The translations under genes and the position numbers were made by a program. This document shows, in pieces, positions 11,186 through 22,600 of a stretch of 64,000 nt of DNA. Position 1 is the stretch's first letter. Each line of letters opens with the position of its first letter. The DNA comes from Vandiemenella viatica (taxonomy: Eukaryota; Arthropoda; Insecta; Orthoptera; Morabidae): positions 19,539,687 through 19,603,686 of the forward strand of contig CM061919.1 of NCBI GenBank assembly GCA_031002005.1, read 5' to 3'. The notes under the pieces were generated by a model. It saw only the letters and a list, made by a program, of their open reading frames with translations. It had not been told where the DNA came from and made no database searches.

Positions 11186-11299
11186 CAATTCACTATTCTG
11201 TTTACAGTTTGCTGCCGTTAGTTTTGGGGTACGAACTGTTTTTCTCAGGTTGTTCACTATATGTCCTTCGGGGCAAAGATCGTGATGAGTGGATGTACC

Positions 11300-12090
11300 A
11301 GAGAAGGAAGAACTTGTGTTACAAACCCACAGTCAGACCTTGCGTGTATACGGTGGTGTAATGTGGGGGTCCACAGTTTTTGGACTTGAAATGCAGTGTG
11401 CACGAGAAAGCTGCTACAGTGTAAATATGGTGATACCTTTCTTTCTCTCGTCTATCCGCATGTAGGATGTGTAGTTCATTTCCACCACTAATGTGTGTTT
11501 TGTGACGTATGCATCTGTGAGTGAGCATCCAAAGTACGGCATTGCATCCTGTGTTAAGAAATGCTCTTGAATCTACTCATGCATTTGTGGTACTAGGGGC
11601 ACATGTTACTGGATGGCTTGTGGTTAAGTGGGTGACATGAAATGATGCTGATGTGAACAGTTTCGTACTTGTGCACATGCTAGTAGCAAAGAGGTGTGAG
11701 GTGAGTGAGACGCGAGACGATGCAAATATTATCATTTTGGTACCTACTGTTTGCGAGGGAAGGCAGCTAGAGTTTAAATATGTTGATACCTTTCTTTCAG
11801 CCGTCAGTCTGGGTGTAGTGTGTGTAGTTCATTTCCACCACTAATGTGTTTTTGTGACTTATGCAGCTGTGAGTGAGCATCGAAAGTATGACATTGCAGC
11901 CTGTGTTAAGAAAGGCTCTTGAATCTACTCATGCCGTTGTGGTACTAGGATCACATGTTACTGGATGGCTTGTGGCTATGTGGGTGATATGAGATGATGT
12001 TGATGTGAACAGTTTCGTACTTGTGCACATGCTAGTAGCAAAAAGGTCTGAGGTGTGCGAGAGGCGAGGCGATGCTAATGTGAAAAGTTT
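11300..12090. repeat. Tandem units, right arm
   Basis: Reverse-complement partner of the left-arm array. GCTAGTAGCAAAGAGG near 11690 and GCTAGTAGCAAAAAGG near 12035 mark the two units. They are ~350 bp apart instead of ~425 because a ~75 bp segment found in the left arm is missing. Confidence 0.7.
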
Positions 12091-12134
12091 GGAACCTTGG
12101 AGTGGGGGTAGTTGTTACTGATGTTTTTTTTTTG

Positions 12135-12752
12135 TTTCAGGTTTAGTGAAACTATAGAAAAAGTGTGTACATCTTCTCATCAGGTTTGCTGTATATTCTT
12201 CACAATTACCAAGGGATTAATTGAATTTTTAGACAAAGTACAGCTAAGGGTCCTTAATTTGTGACTGCTTGCCACAGTTTTTACGAACGCATAACAGAAC
12301 TGATACATGGTGAGTAGACAGATGGGATGGGTTAGAGCTTTTTGCAAAAATTACGAGTGCGATGAAATATTTCATACCAATGAGATCAGAGATAAGGTTA
12401 GTGAAATAAGGTGTCGTACTTATGCTTAATAGAAATCTTTCTTCCCTCGTTCCAGTTAAAAAATTTTGCCATAGTCAAACTGGAAACTGATTTTTCTAGC
12501 CTTGGAGCTGGTGTGGGAAAGGCTTTGTTAATCATGTCACAAATATTTTCAAGTGGGCAGTTATGTTTCCTTCTACACTTTTACCAGATTTTAAGGCCTG
12601 CAACACGCTGTTCTGAGCATACAGTATTCGCTGTCTCAGGATCACTTGAGAGAATCGACGCAGTATATATCATGTTCCAGATCTCGAAAAGTGGTTGTTT
12701 TTCCATACCTTTGTCAGTAAATGAATTTTTAATTTGTCGCAGCTATCGTTAA
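12135..12752. other. Coding-like segment conserved in both arms (right copy)
   Basis: Mirror of 5348-5975. On the plus strand a T-tract ending GTTTCAG at ~12140 looks like a splice acceptor. ATGGTGAGT at ~12306 looks like a donor, but it arises from a small deletion relative to the left arm. The same TAA interrupts the minus-strand frame. Function unknown. Confidence 0.3.
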
Positions 12753-12859
12753 CTTCTCCGTCTACCGTGTATTATTACTAGCACATTGCTATCGTTACAC
12801 ATGTGAAATTTCAACGACCATCCAAAATACTAGTATTTCCAGCATATCAGCCTTTTTTC

Positions 12860-13055
12860 GGTCTTTGTGCTCCGTCGATGCCATCGACATTATCTGTGAG
12901 AAAGGATGTACTGCAAGGAATGGTGAGGAATTCGGCCATGGACTTTTAAAGGTGTCTTTCCCTGTATTCACGTGGAGTGATTTCAGGAAACCATGGAAAA
13001 CCGATATCATAATGGCCTGACGTAAATTCGAACCCATGTCTTCCCGAATACTGAT
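12860..13055 (-). mobile_element. tRNA-derived SINE in right arm
   Basis: Mirror copy of the 5040-5240 SINE. It was carried along by the inverted duplication rather than inserted independently, since it lies at the matching place in the arm. Confidence 0.6.
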
Positions 13056-14155
13056 TCTACCTTCATAGGCGATTCGTCTTAAAGGAACCTCATCAGTGCG
13101 CAGCCCGCAGTGACCGGCGTCTTGACCGTTAAGAAGAAGTAGAGCTACCTAGTTTAGAGATGGTATACAGAGTTTGTGGACATTTTAGCTAGCAAAGTGC
13201 TACGTGCAAAAACTGATTGATATGGATATTAATAATGTTCGTGTAGCTCAATGGACTCCCAGTTCATTATTAGACTACACGCTTCTAAGAAAATAACTTA
13301 TTGCTTGTAATAATTTACTAATATCTGTTGAGGTTAATAATATAGTAATTCAAAATTTGGGTGTTGATGGTACTACTTGTACGTGAGAAGAAGAATAAAA
13401 ACATAATGTATTTAATTCATTTTTGTTTCATTTCATCCACCACACAATACAAAATAAATATATCATATTGTCGTTTTGTTTGTTCATGTTGGTATAATAG
13501 GACAGTCTCAAGAATAACTTTGTCTGACCAATCAGAGGATATCAGCTCAGTGTTATAGATCAAAAAGTGGTGACAGTCTGCTAAACAGTTATTTTTAGAA
13601 CTTAACTTTTGGTAACTAAACAATTAATTAATTATAATAGTTTGATATATCAACAATACATTACAAAATGCTAGGGAAAAATTACGGGTTTTGCAATAAC
13701 AATTGTCAACAGCAAGCAACCGCTCTCACATTCGAATCCCCCACCCTTTATTAATTTTGACTATGTGAACTGCAGTGTATCCATGGTAATGCCATTACCA
13801 CATTATAACAAAAAAGTTACGCTTTTGAAACGAGTGTATCTTACTTTTAATTCAGTTACAATAAATCAAACAGGTTATACACTCTCTCAGTATGGAAACT
13901 AAAATTTTGAATTTCGTTTTGAAAATGCGTAACATAAAACGATCAGACGATGTATTTGCATATTTTAGAGTGATTCGCAACAGAATTTATACTCTGTCAC
14001 GAACGGCAAATTGTGATGTGGAAAGTAGGCCCAGTCCGCTCACCCCAGGAATAGTGCATAACGGAAACCGTTGCTCGCACGAAGGGATGTTGCTTTCACC
14101 GACGCATCAGAATTGAGGACAGTGAAATACTAGCCATAGTGAACTGCGCTAGACG

Positions 14156-14191
14156 ACTGATGGCGAGGTGGCTGGTGTGATGGTATTTATA
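14156..14191 (-). promoter_or_regulatory. TATA + initiator core promoter, right arm
   Basis: Mirror copy of the left-arm promoter on the minus strand: TATAAATA at 14184-14191 and TCAGT at 14156-14160. Both boxes are unchanged although nearby bases differ between arms (CCAGTTCGC against CCACCTCGC between them). Transcription, if any, would run toward the palindrome centre. Confidence 0.45.
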
Positions 14192-14216
14192 CCTCTTCTT
14201 TTAGCTATGACTCGTA

Positions 14217-14585
14217 TCAAACACGTACACATCTAAGAGGAATTGGGTCCAATACATAATGGTAGCAATCATCGTTGATTTCACGATTAATAGATGGTTT
14301 TATCTTCCATTGTCTACCCACACCAATGGGTCCGTTCAAACTGCGTGCAGATAAAATATTAACGATATTTACATTGCTCGGTAATGGTGCATATGGTACA
14401 CGAATTAAATGTCTTCTCGTGGTGGTGATTAAACAAGACTCCATAGTGATGCGTGAACTAGCAGCTTTTAAGAAATCGGGGTGGCGCCATCTGGTGAGAG
14501 GTTGAAGAACTTGTGACGTCACATGGGCGACAGTAGCGCCATCAGTTGGGGTCGCCATCTGGCGGCGGGTTGGTGAACTAAACAC
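14217..14585 (-). CDS. Unrecognised small ORF crossing the palindrome edge
   Basis: A minus-strand frame of 122 codons. An internal ATG at about 14444 (MESCLITTTRRHLIRVPYAP) would give ~75 residues and sits in a context similar to the arm's own ATG (TCACTATGG). The protein is basic, ends in IPLRCVRV, and its TGA stop is inside the right arm. Upstream on the same strand are a palindromic CRE-like GTGACGTCAC (14513-14522) and three CGCCATC-type motifs within ~80 bp. I do not recognise the protein and it may be chance. Confidence 0.25.
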   Translation of the reverse strand: MFSSPTRRQMATPTDGATVAHVTSQVLQPLTRWRHPDFLKAASSRITMESCLITTTRRHLIRVPYAPLPSNVNIVNILSARSLNGPIGVGRQWKIKPSINREINDDCYHYVLDPIPLRCVRV

Positions 14586-14679
14586 GTCATTCTCGCCCTG
14601 TTCTTCACCCCCTCCCCTGTGACGTTATCGAGTAATGGTTAAAATCCTAGCTCTTTCTTCAGGATACTACTATTTCCAT
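14586..14679. other. Boundary between small-ORF block and Gypsy-like element
   Basis: A short stretch with no recognisable content. The Gypsy-like gag homology seems to fade here; no second LTR was seen. Confidence 0.3.
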
Positions 14680-15413
14680 CTATTCTACAACTTTATTATT
14701 ATTAGAGCCTGATTCTCCCTTATGAACACTTACTTTTGCCTTACCAGTATCCAAATCTTTAGTAACTTTTAACCCACCAGTATTTTTAATTATAGCATTT
14801 ATCTCATGGAAAACAGTACCTGGACCCAAACTGTTACCCACTACTGTTGGGTCCCACACAGTCGGGGTTCTTAGTTTAACTGCTCCCCACATTGCTTTTC
14901 CTTTCCAGTTTGTGGTTTCTGTTCCCTCACCTTCCCACTATCATTTCTCCTTGCGTAATTATCATGACCTCTTCCCCTAGATCTACCATTTCTTGATTTG
15001 TGATTCACCCTTGAAGGACTTCTACTTTCCTTCCTATGGTTATGATTGTAATAGCGATCAAAGAATGACTCTTGAGCATCCAAATGTCTCAATAATTGAG
15101 AAGCCCTATCTACATTGATTACATGCAAAGTAGCTATCAAATTTCTTGATTGCTGAGGAAGCCTAGCTCCTACTGTATCAATGAATTCTTCTTCGCCGTA
15201 AGGATCGTTTAAGTACTTATACTGGATACAACATTTATGAAAAAAAAATCATGGTGAGTTTCTCTATCTGGTTTGTAGGGCCTACCGGTCATCAACTCTC
15301 TTTTCCTGAATCTGCCATCTAGTTGACCAAAAATGTTTCGGAAAATTTTGTTTGAACAACTTATAGTAATTCACTTCCTTAGCTTTCCTATCACCCCATG
15401 TCCTAGCATATGA

Positions 15414-15717
15414 CTTTAGATCAGGGGTGGCCAACCCGCGGCCAGTGAGATTCATCACAGTTTTACCAAAAAAAATTATATATGATATTTAGTGTTATAT
15501 ATTTCTTTACAATGTGCGTTTAGTATCATTATTATTTTATTATCTGTGTTTACATGTAAGATTAATACCAAACACAATAATAACTTATGTGTCAATTTTT
15601 CACTCCGAAAAAATGTCTCTAGTGGGGATACATAATTTTATATGCGGCGTGCGGAGTTATGATGCACTTCCAAAGTGGCTCGAAAGATCTTTTGGGTTGA
15701 CCACCACTGCTTTAGAT
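15414..15717. repeat. 8 bp target duplication CTTTAGAT around the MITE
   Basis: CTTTAGAT at 15414-15421 and again at 15710-15717, immediately outside the element ends. Eight bp is the standard target duplication of hAT transposases. It is perfect, so the insertion is fairly recent. Confidence 0.9.
15422..15709. mobile_element. hAT-type non-autonomous transposon (MITE)
   Basis: A 288 bp element starting CAGGGGTGGCCAACCC and ending GGGTTGACCACCACTG: imperfect inverted ends of the CAG(G/T)GGTGG(C/T)CAACCC kind typical of hAT elements, with GCGGCC just inside the left end. The interior is AT-rich and non-coding, so it must be moved by a transposase made elsewhere. It sits inside the dead gag gene, so it is younger than the Gypsy-like element. 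Confidence 0.9.
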
Positions 15718-17058
15718 GTTTTCACAGAAGTACAATTTTCTTACTGTCGGGTAACACATTAAAATAGTCCGATATTTCAAAATTCAATAGGGTAAAGTCT
15801 TCCACTGTCATCATAAAATTCAAACTCTTCCTTAATATCAGCACTGACAACCTGTTAAGGTAACAACCCCCTGACTTAACTGAACCTGCAACCGAGCAAA
15901 CTTTTTCTCCAACTGATTTACGTTACATTGTGTTGCTTCCAACCCATGGATAAGCTGTGCCTGATGCTGTACCAATGCATTAACATTTTGTCCCACCCCT
16001 TTTCTCAACTCATCGACTCTTTGAGCAGCTTTACTATGACTGGCTTTGAACAAACTCACATGCTCCCTCTTTATGTTATTACAATCTTCTTTTACTTTTC
16101 TAATTTACTTATCATATTGACAACCCACTTCATTAATTAAAACAATACAGGCATCCTTATTATCTTCACAAATTTGTGTAGCCTTTCAAATTTCTCCTGA
16201 CCCTCTGCAACTGCTTCCTCTAATTTGGAATTTAAAATATTAATATGCTCTTAAAATTGAGAACTAAAACCCTGAAATAGCTTACTGATTTTCAGTCGGC
16301 CAATTCAGAGAATTTGCTCTCAAAATCCAATTTATTTTTAAATTCAGAAAACTTACTGTCAAATTTACCATCAATTTCGGAAAATTTACTGTCAAATTTA
16401 TTATTGATTTCAGAAAATTTGCTATCGAGATTGAACTCATTTTTAAATTCAGAAAATTGGCTGTTAGTATGACTCTTTAACTCACTTCTAAATTCACAAA
16501 AATTTGCTGTTGAATTTTCCATCAAGTTCCGAAAAATTGCATTAAAATTGGTTACAAAAGATTCTAGAAATGTTTGTAGATTTTGACTATCAGCCATTTT
16601 CAATTACTAAAGAAATCAATATGAAAAAAAAGTTAAGAAAAATTGAAATTTTTCTAACCTGCCACAAAAGAACATGCAAAAACAAATATATTAATATTCA
16701 GTACTTACAGTTCGGGTACCAATTTCGTATCACTGAAATGATTTTCACCACCTTATATTTCTCCCCTTAGCACTTTTACACCAGTAAAACACCACTTTTT
16801 TCACTGATTATAAACACTTAATCACACGCAACACTGCACAGCCGGAAAACGTCGATCTTCCTATCACCCAGTTTCGAAGAAAGCTCTTATCCTGTGGCCG
16901 AAAGACGTCGATCTTCTTGTCGTCGTGAAACCGCCGTCGATTCCAGGCGTCAAACTATGTTTTCAACCGTCATAATTCTCCGAAGATTTGATTGGCGTAT
17001 TGTCGATACACACAGATTCTTTTAGAAAATTAACATCTCACAGATGTATGATTTCTTG

Positions 17059-17076
17059 TCCCCTGAACGGCCGCCA
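17059..17076 (-). other. Primer-binding site of the Gypsy-like element
   Basis: On the minus strand TGGCGGCCGTTCAGGGGA starts ~8 bp after the LTR end. TGG is the expected complement of a tRNA CCA end, and the following bases would pair with a tRNA acceptor stem. The tRNA species cannot be told without a tRNA set. Confidence 0.45.
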
Positions 17077-17084
17077 TAAAAAAT

Positions 17085-17787
17085 TGTTGGTGGTTTAATT
17101 AATAAGATAAATAATCAGTCCACCATAAAGTTTAGTTTAACATTTGTTATTATTCCCCAAGAAAACACTACGTCATAAATACTGTTTACATGCATAGATA
17201 CAATCCAGAGGTTGTGTACAACACTTCTTTCACAGATAATACAGTTCCAGGCCGTCGCAAACTAAGTTGGTGAAAAAATTGCCAAAAAACTAACTACTAC
17301 TACTCTATCTTGGATGATCGCTTTATATAACCTCCATCGAAATTTCTAGAACCCTTCAAAAGCTTCCACCAGTTATTTGTCCAATATTGACAATACTTAA
17401 ACAATTGAAACATATTAAAAACAATCACAATTAATACATAATCATTAACAACCAGTACAAAATGGTCAGAAATGGAAATTAAAGATATTTAAACATAAAA
17501 TTATTCACAGAAATCATTTTAAACAATAGCAAATTGTTCTTTAGATATCGTAACTTGCATTAATACTTGCAATTACGAACATATAAGCAATTCTCTTGCA
17601 CAATTCTGTTCTTAAACATATTAAATGGCCTTTAAATAATTTCTTTTTACAAAACAAAGTCTATATACATTGATTTACAGGATATTGCAAAACAAACCTA
17701 CCGGATCATATTCAACCAAACTCTAGCTTACTACAATTGCTTCATAAAATACAATTACATTTAATTTCATGTTTGAGGGCTGTTACA
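17085..17787 (-). repeat. 5' LTR of the Gypsy-like element
   Basis: On the minus strand it begins TGTAACAGCC and ends CCACCAACA, giving the TG...CA ends of an LTR of ~703 bp. Inside is a TATA box (TTATATAAAG at 17321-17330), placing a transcription start ~240 bp from the LTR end. The end lies ~8 bp from a plausible primer-binding site. There is no second LTR to align, so the ends are inferred. Confidence 0.5.
17321..17330 (-). promoter_or_regulatory. LTR TATA box
   Basis: TTATATAAAG on the minus strand within the proposed LTR, at a position suited to a U3 promoter. Confidence 0.4.
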
Positions 17788-19694
17788 GCTGGCCAAACTC
17801 TATACTACCTACACATGTCCGACGTAACTCAATCAGCAAAAAGGTTGTTAGATCAAAACTGTATAAAATGGCATGTCTAGCTAACACTTCAAGTTGATCC
17901 CTAGATTAAAACTTTGAGAATCTGAAATGCTGCCAAAATCGGAGCAACATTTTCTCAATGTTTGTTTTACATAAAGATAGGAAAATAATTTACAGGTACT
18001 TATGAATTCTCTTATTCATTGTTTTTCCATTGTATTCGATGATAATACCAAACAACAGGAATATTAATAATAAAATATTTAACGAAGCAAATTAATATAC
18101 GAAATTCGACATCAGAAGAAATTGTAATTTATACAAGTTACAGAACCTTCTCTAGTAATTCATTATTGTTCCCAATGCTCGTTACAAAATTAATAGTAAT
18201 TGATAATATAATAAAATTCATCATTACTTTACCAAGCGCCCTTTTTTTTCTAAAAAGAAAATTATTGCAAAGATTCCTTGCATTAAGCTAATTTTTTCCT
18301 TTAACTGAAAACATTTTGATTACTTTGCCACAATTTTTTAAAATGATAAATTTAATATAGACACACGGTCTCTTCCTCTGCAATTACATGTACGTATATG
18401 CAATACTGGAATATGGTACAAGCGATATACTCAATTAGAGCTCTGTGTGTTCATACCACAAGTAATATTGAAATAGGGGCACAATTAGTTCAAGAAGTTT
18501 CAGTTACGAAGACACTGTGCTTGAGCCCCCACATGCAATTAAACTCTAATGAGACGGAGACATACTACTACCTGTAATATTGGTGTCCCTGTCGTTAATA
18601 ATTAGACTGGCCGTCCAATCAAAACACAGAGAACGTTATGTGACTCCGTCCATTGTAAGCGCGAACATACGCAAGGGATTTGAGATATGGTTTGGATTTG
18701 GTCGCGCGAACACGCTCTTCAGTCAGTGGAGATTAAGAATGTAAAGGCGCCGAAAGACTTTTTTGAGCTACAACAGTCACTGAAATAATCCTGATTGAAC
18801 AAAAACAAAACTTACACAAAATTACTTGTAATCATTAGGAAACTTTTTAAATGAAAATAGAAAGTATTTACGAGTACATAAGAGCATACCGTACACTTCT
18901 AAACATTAAAAATCTCATTAAAACTTTGTAGACCACATATCTTTTTAATTATGATCCTTAAATATTCCAAGCACTTTCTAGTTTTTCATACATTCACAAA
19001 AGTGATTCACTTCGTTTGCACGATTTTAATCCATCAAAGCACAACACGTTCATAGAATAATTATCAAATTTTCAATCAATTTCTTCGCTTCTCTCTCAAA
19101 CACAAATTCAATTTGTTAGGTGGTTTGTAATTAGTGAAGACTAATCTTTAATACATAATAGTGCGTATAGTATTTATTACATGTTAAGTTTATGTTTGTT
19201 GTCGTATCGATAAAATTACAAAAGTTCTTAACATATTGCATAATATTACGAACAAAATATCATGAATTCATAAAGATTATTTACGGCGTAGTTCATTTCA
19301 CCTAGTTTATGTAAGGCCACTAACTTACTCGAATTTAGCTGGAAATTGTTTCAGCCGCCCTTTCGAATCACTTTTTTTTTGGTCCCATTTTCAATCAATT
19401 ATTTTTCTCTTAACATAAAACTATTTTAAGTGTACCAGTATGTCTTCAAATTAACTTAAATAGCTAATAAGATTAAAATGAATTTAAAGAGTAGACCGTG
19501 TCGCCAATGTGAGAATAGAAATTGTGCCGATGTAGGGCCTTAAAACGTTTATTTTCTTAATTAAAAAGAAAATAAATATGTATTAAGGAATTATTGTTCT
19601 ACATAAGAACGCAGTTTCTATCGGCTTTGAGAATATGTGAAATGCTCTCGGGCGACTAGCTGAGTTAAACAAGTCGAGAGCATTTTATATAATT
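17788..19694. other. AT-rich sequence, no gene seen
   Basis: About 1.9 kb with many stops in all frames. The only structure I noted is a hairpin at 19640-19685: AAATGCTCTCG pairs with CGAGAGCATTT, with a further CGACT/AGTCG pairing inside. Confidence 0.5.
19640..19685. repeat. Short inverted repeat (hairpin)
   Basis: 11 bp perfect stem AAATGCTCTCG / CGAGAGCATTT separated by 24 bases, right before repeat copy A. Possibly the end of an unidentified element. Confidence 0.5.
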
Positions 19695-22600
19695 ACTAGC
19701 TGTTACCCGCGACTTCGTACGCGTGGACTTGGAGTTTCATTGCCAGAATTGGATATAGAAAACTGTTAGTAAGATTTGTCCCAAACAACACCGAGTCGAC
19801 ATAATATGATGGAAAGCCATCATTATATCATCCTATCGTCTAATATGTCTCATGAAGAGAATCAATTTACAACATATTTAAAAACAGAAAAGTAAGCGAA
19901 GGTGCGGGGATGTGTGTGTGTGTGTGTGGGGGGGGGGGGGGGGTTAACTGATGGCAGCTTTATTTCAGCTTGGTTTTTTCTTCTTTATTCAACATGAGCA
20001 TCTGAATCTTATAATCTAATAGCAGCACATTGTCTTCTAGACCTGCACCTTAGGCCAGGTTTACGTCCGCAAGGCATGTCAAAAAGGAAGACAAATTGGT
20101 GCCAGAAACTTTTATACAGACACAAATGAATAGTACAGTGCAGAGCAAATTGACTTCTATACTAAATAATAAGTTTTGTTTCTTATCGAAATTTATTAAC
20201 AAATCAAACACTAACAGACTGCGCGACTGAGCAACCAACGTAACATTACAGACTAACACACGAATCTGTCTGTCTTTCATCATTCGATAAGTTCTTAAAA
20301 TTTCGTGACTAAAACTGTTATTCATACCGAAAAAATGTCCTGTGTCCGTCCTACACTATTTCATTGTTAAATTCCATCAATATTGATATAGCCATTTAGT
20401 CGTCAAAACGTAACAAAAAGACAGAAACATTACTTCCACAATTATAATATAATAGTTGGTACCCACAAATTCGTTCGTGATTGTAAAGTATTCATATTGA
20501 CAGCTGTAGACATCTAACCACCATAGTGCACAATGGGAGACTCGATACTATTACCACACACAAATACCAGTCTTCTGCGCTATATAGTTCCGGCAGCAAA
20601 GTAAAATTTACGGATACACACAAGTCTTTGGATGAAATACGAAAATATTCATGATCGACCAATTTCAAACACCATATCTCACACGCTCCCACAGTTACCG
20701 AATTTCGGCCAACGTTGAGATCGATGGGTGACTCTGTGTTACTACCACACAAAAACGCCGGTGATAGTTTTCACTCAAAAGTGATACACCGAGACACATG
20801 CGTCTTTGGCTGAAATATGAAATTGCCGCAGGTCGACCATTTTCATCCCCCATGTCTTCCACACCCCCATAGCTACAGACATCTAACAACCATAGTGCAC
20901 GACAACAGACACGATTCTACCACCCCACATAAACACCAATGCTCTATGCTATGTAGTCGTGGCAGAAACGATACATATGCGGAGACACATGCCTTTCGTC
21001 GAAATACGAAAATATCCTTGGTCGGCCACTTACAACCACCATATCTACCACAGTACCACAGTTTCTGAAATTCGGCCGCTGTTGTGATCGAAAGGTGACT
21101 CTGTGCTACTACTACACACAAACGCCAGTTATCTGTGATCTATAGTTTTCGCTGAAAAGTGATACACCATGACACTTTTGTCTTTGGCAGAAGTATGAAA
21201 TTGCCACAGGTCGACCACTTTCAACCCCCATATCTCCCACACCCCCATAGCTACCGACATCTAACAACCATAGTGCACTACATGAGATACGATTCTACTA
21301 CCAAACACAAACACCAATGTTCTATGCTATGTAGTTGTGGCAGAAAAGTGACATATGCGGAAACAGTCGAAATACGAAAATATCCTTGGTCGGCCACTTA
21401 CAACCACCATATCTACCACAGTACCACAGTTTCTGAAAATCGGCCGCTGTTGTAATAGAAAGGTGACTTTCTGCTACTACTACACACAAACGCCAGTTAT
21501 CTGTGATCTATAGTTTTCGCTGAAAAGTGATACACCATGACACTTTTGTCTTTGGCAGAAGTATGAATATTGCCACAGATTCGATCACTTTCAACCCCCA
21601 TATCTCCCACACCCCCATAGCTACCGACATCTAAGAACCATAGTGCACTACATGAGATACGATTCTACTACCAAACACAAACACCAATGCTCTATGCTAT
21701 GTAGTTGTGGCAGAAAAGTGACATATGCGGAAACAGTCGAAATACGAAAATATCCTTGGTCGGCCACTTACAACCACCATATCTACCACAGTACCACAGT
21801 TATCTGAAAATCGGCCGCTGTTGTGATCGAAAGGTGACTCTGTGCTACTACTACACACAAACGCCAGTTATCTGTGATCTATAGTTTTCGCTGAAAAGTG
21901 ATACACCATGACACTTTTGTCTTTAGGCAGAAGTATGAAATTGCCACAGGTCGACCACTTTCAACCCCCATATCTCCCACACCCCCATAGCTACCGACAT
22001 CTAAGAACCATAGTGCACTACAGTGAGATACGATTCTACTACCAAACACAAACACCAATGCTCTATGCTATGTAGTTGTGGCAGAAAAGTGACATATGCG
22101 GAAACAGTCGAAATACGAAAATATCCTTGGTCGGCCACTTGCAACCACCATATCTACCACAGTACCACAGTTTCTGAAAATCGGCCGCTGTTGTGATCGA
22201 AAGGTGACTTTCTGCTACTACTACACACAAACGCCAGTTATCTGTGATCTATAGTTTTCGCTGAAAAGTGATACACCATGACACTTTTGTCTTTGGCAGA
22301 AGTATGAAATTGCCACAGGTCGACCACTTTCAACCCCCATATCTCCCACACCCCCATAGCTACCGACATCTAAGAACCATAGTGCACTACGTGAGATACG
22401 ATTCTACTACCAAACACAAACACCAATGCTCTATGCTATGTAGTTGTGGCAGAAAAGTGACATATGCGGAAACAGTCGAAATACGAAAATATCCTTGGTC
22501 GGCCACTTGCAACCACCATATCTACCACAGTACCACAGTTTCTGAAAATCGGCCGCTGTTGTGATCGAAAGGTGACTTTCTGCTACTACTACACACAAAC

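Larger units (their letters stand above)
3863..14232. repeat. 10.4 kb near-palindrome (long inverted repeat)
   Basis: Sequence from 3863 inward reappears as the reverse complement from 14232 inward, with a 248 bp spacer. Checked pairs include ATGTGTACGTGTTTGATACG at 3863, its complement ending at 14232, and the innermost CCTGCCCAGG (9042-9051) against CCTGGGCAGG (9300-9309). In one 225 bp segment I counted 5 substitutions (2.2%), and in a 342 bp segment 4 (1.2%). The left arm is ~256 bp longer, mostly because the right arm lacks ~160 bp opposite about 8320-8485 and ~75 bp opposite about 6370-6450. No clear target-site duplication is visible. It could be a foldback-type element, an inverted duplication or, less likely given the divergence, an assembly artefact. 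Confidence 0.95.
9300..14232 (-). repeat. Right arm of the palindrome
   Basis: Reverse-complement copy of the left arm with the same order of parts. Its outer end runs continuously into a minus-strand ORF (14217-14585) whose last few codons and TGA stop lie inside the arm. The left arm starts inside that ORF's terminal codons, so the right side looks like the original context and the left arm like the truncated copy. Confidence 0.9.
14680..16603 (-). pseudogene. Gypsy-like gag, broken
   Basis: Starts about 16597-16603 (MKMADSQNLQTFLESF). The N-terminal ~100 residues are a coiled-coil region with 11-residue repeats of SKFSEI-type sequence. A second coiled-coil stretch follows (15838-16059). 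Capsid-like sequence around 15300-15420 includes YKLFKQNFPKHFW. A basic arginine/serine/glycine tail (SPSRVNHKSRNGRSRGRG, about 14950-15010) replaces the usual zinc knuckle. Then come segments at 14680-14892 (PTVWDPTVVGN). Several stops and frameshifts plus the MITE insertion break it. Gag would form the particle that packages element RNA. Confidence 0.55.
14680..17787 (-). mobile_element. Gypsy-like LTR retrotransposon, 5' part only
   Basis: Read on the minus strand: one LTR (17787-17085), a primer-binding site, a ~450 bp leader and a broken gag gene. Pol, env and the second LTR are missing, so this is a truncated copy. It is interrupted by a hAT-type MITE at 15422-15709. Confidence 0.6.

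Noticed and set aside
3863..14232. Palindrome as a sequencing adapter artefact
   Set aside because: Arms differ by scattered substitutions and by ~75 and ~160 bp indels, and a distinct 248 bp centre is present. It is not fully excluded without reads.
3863..14232. Endogenous parvovirus/densovirus with hairpin ends
   Set aside because: TATA plus CAGT-type promoters near the ends prompted the idea, but the arms contain SINE and LINE scraps and no replication or capsid protein motifs.
20050..20325. A 91-codon minus frame repeated at 55913-56158
   Set aside because: Shared only as part of the duplicated repeat. The ends of the frame differ between copies and no domain is visible.
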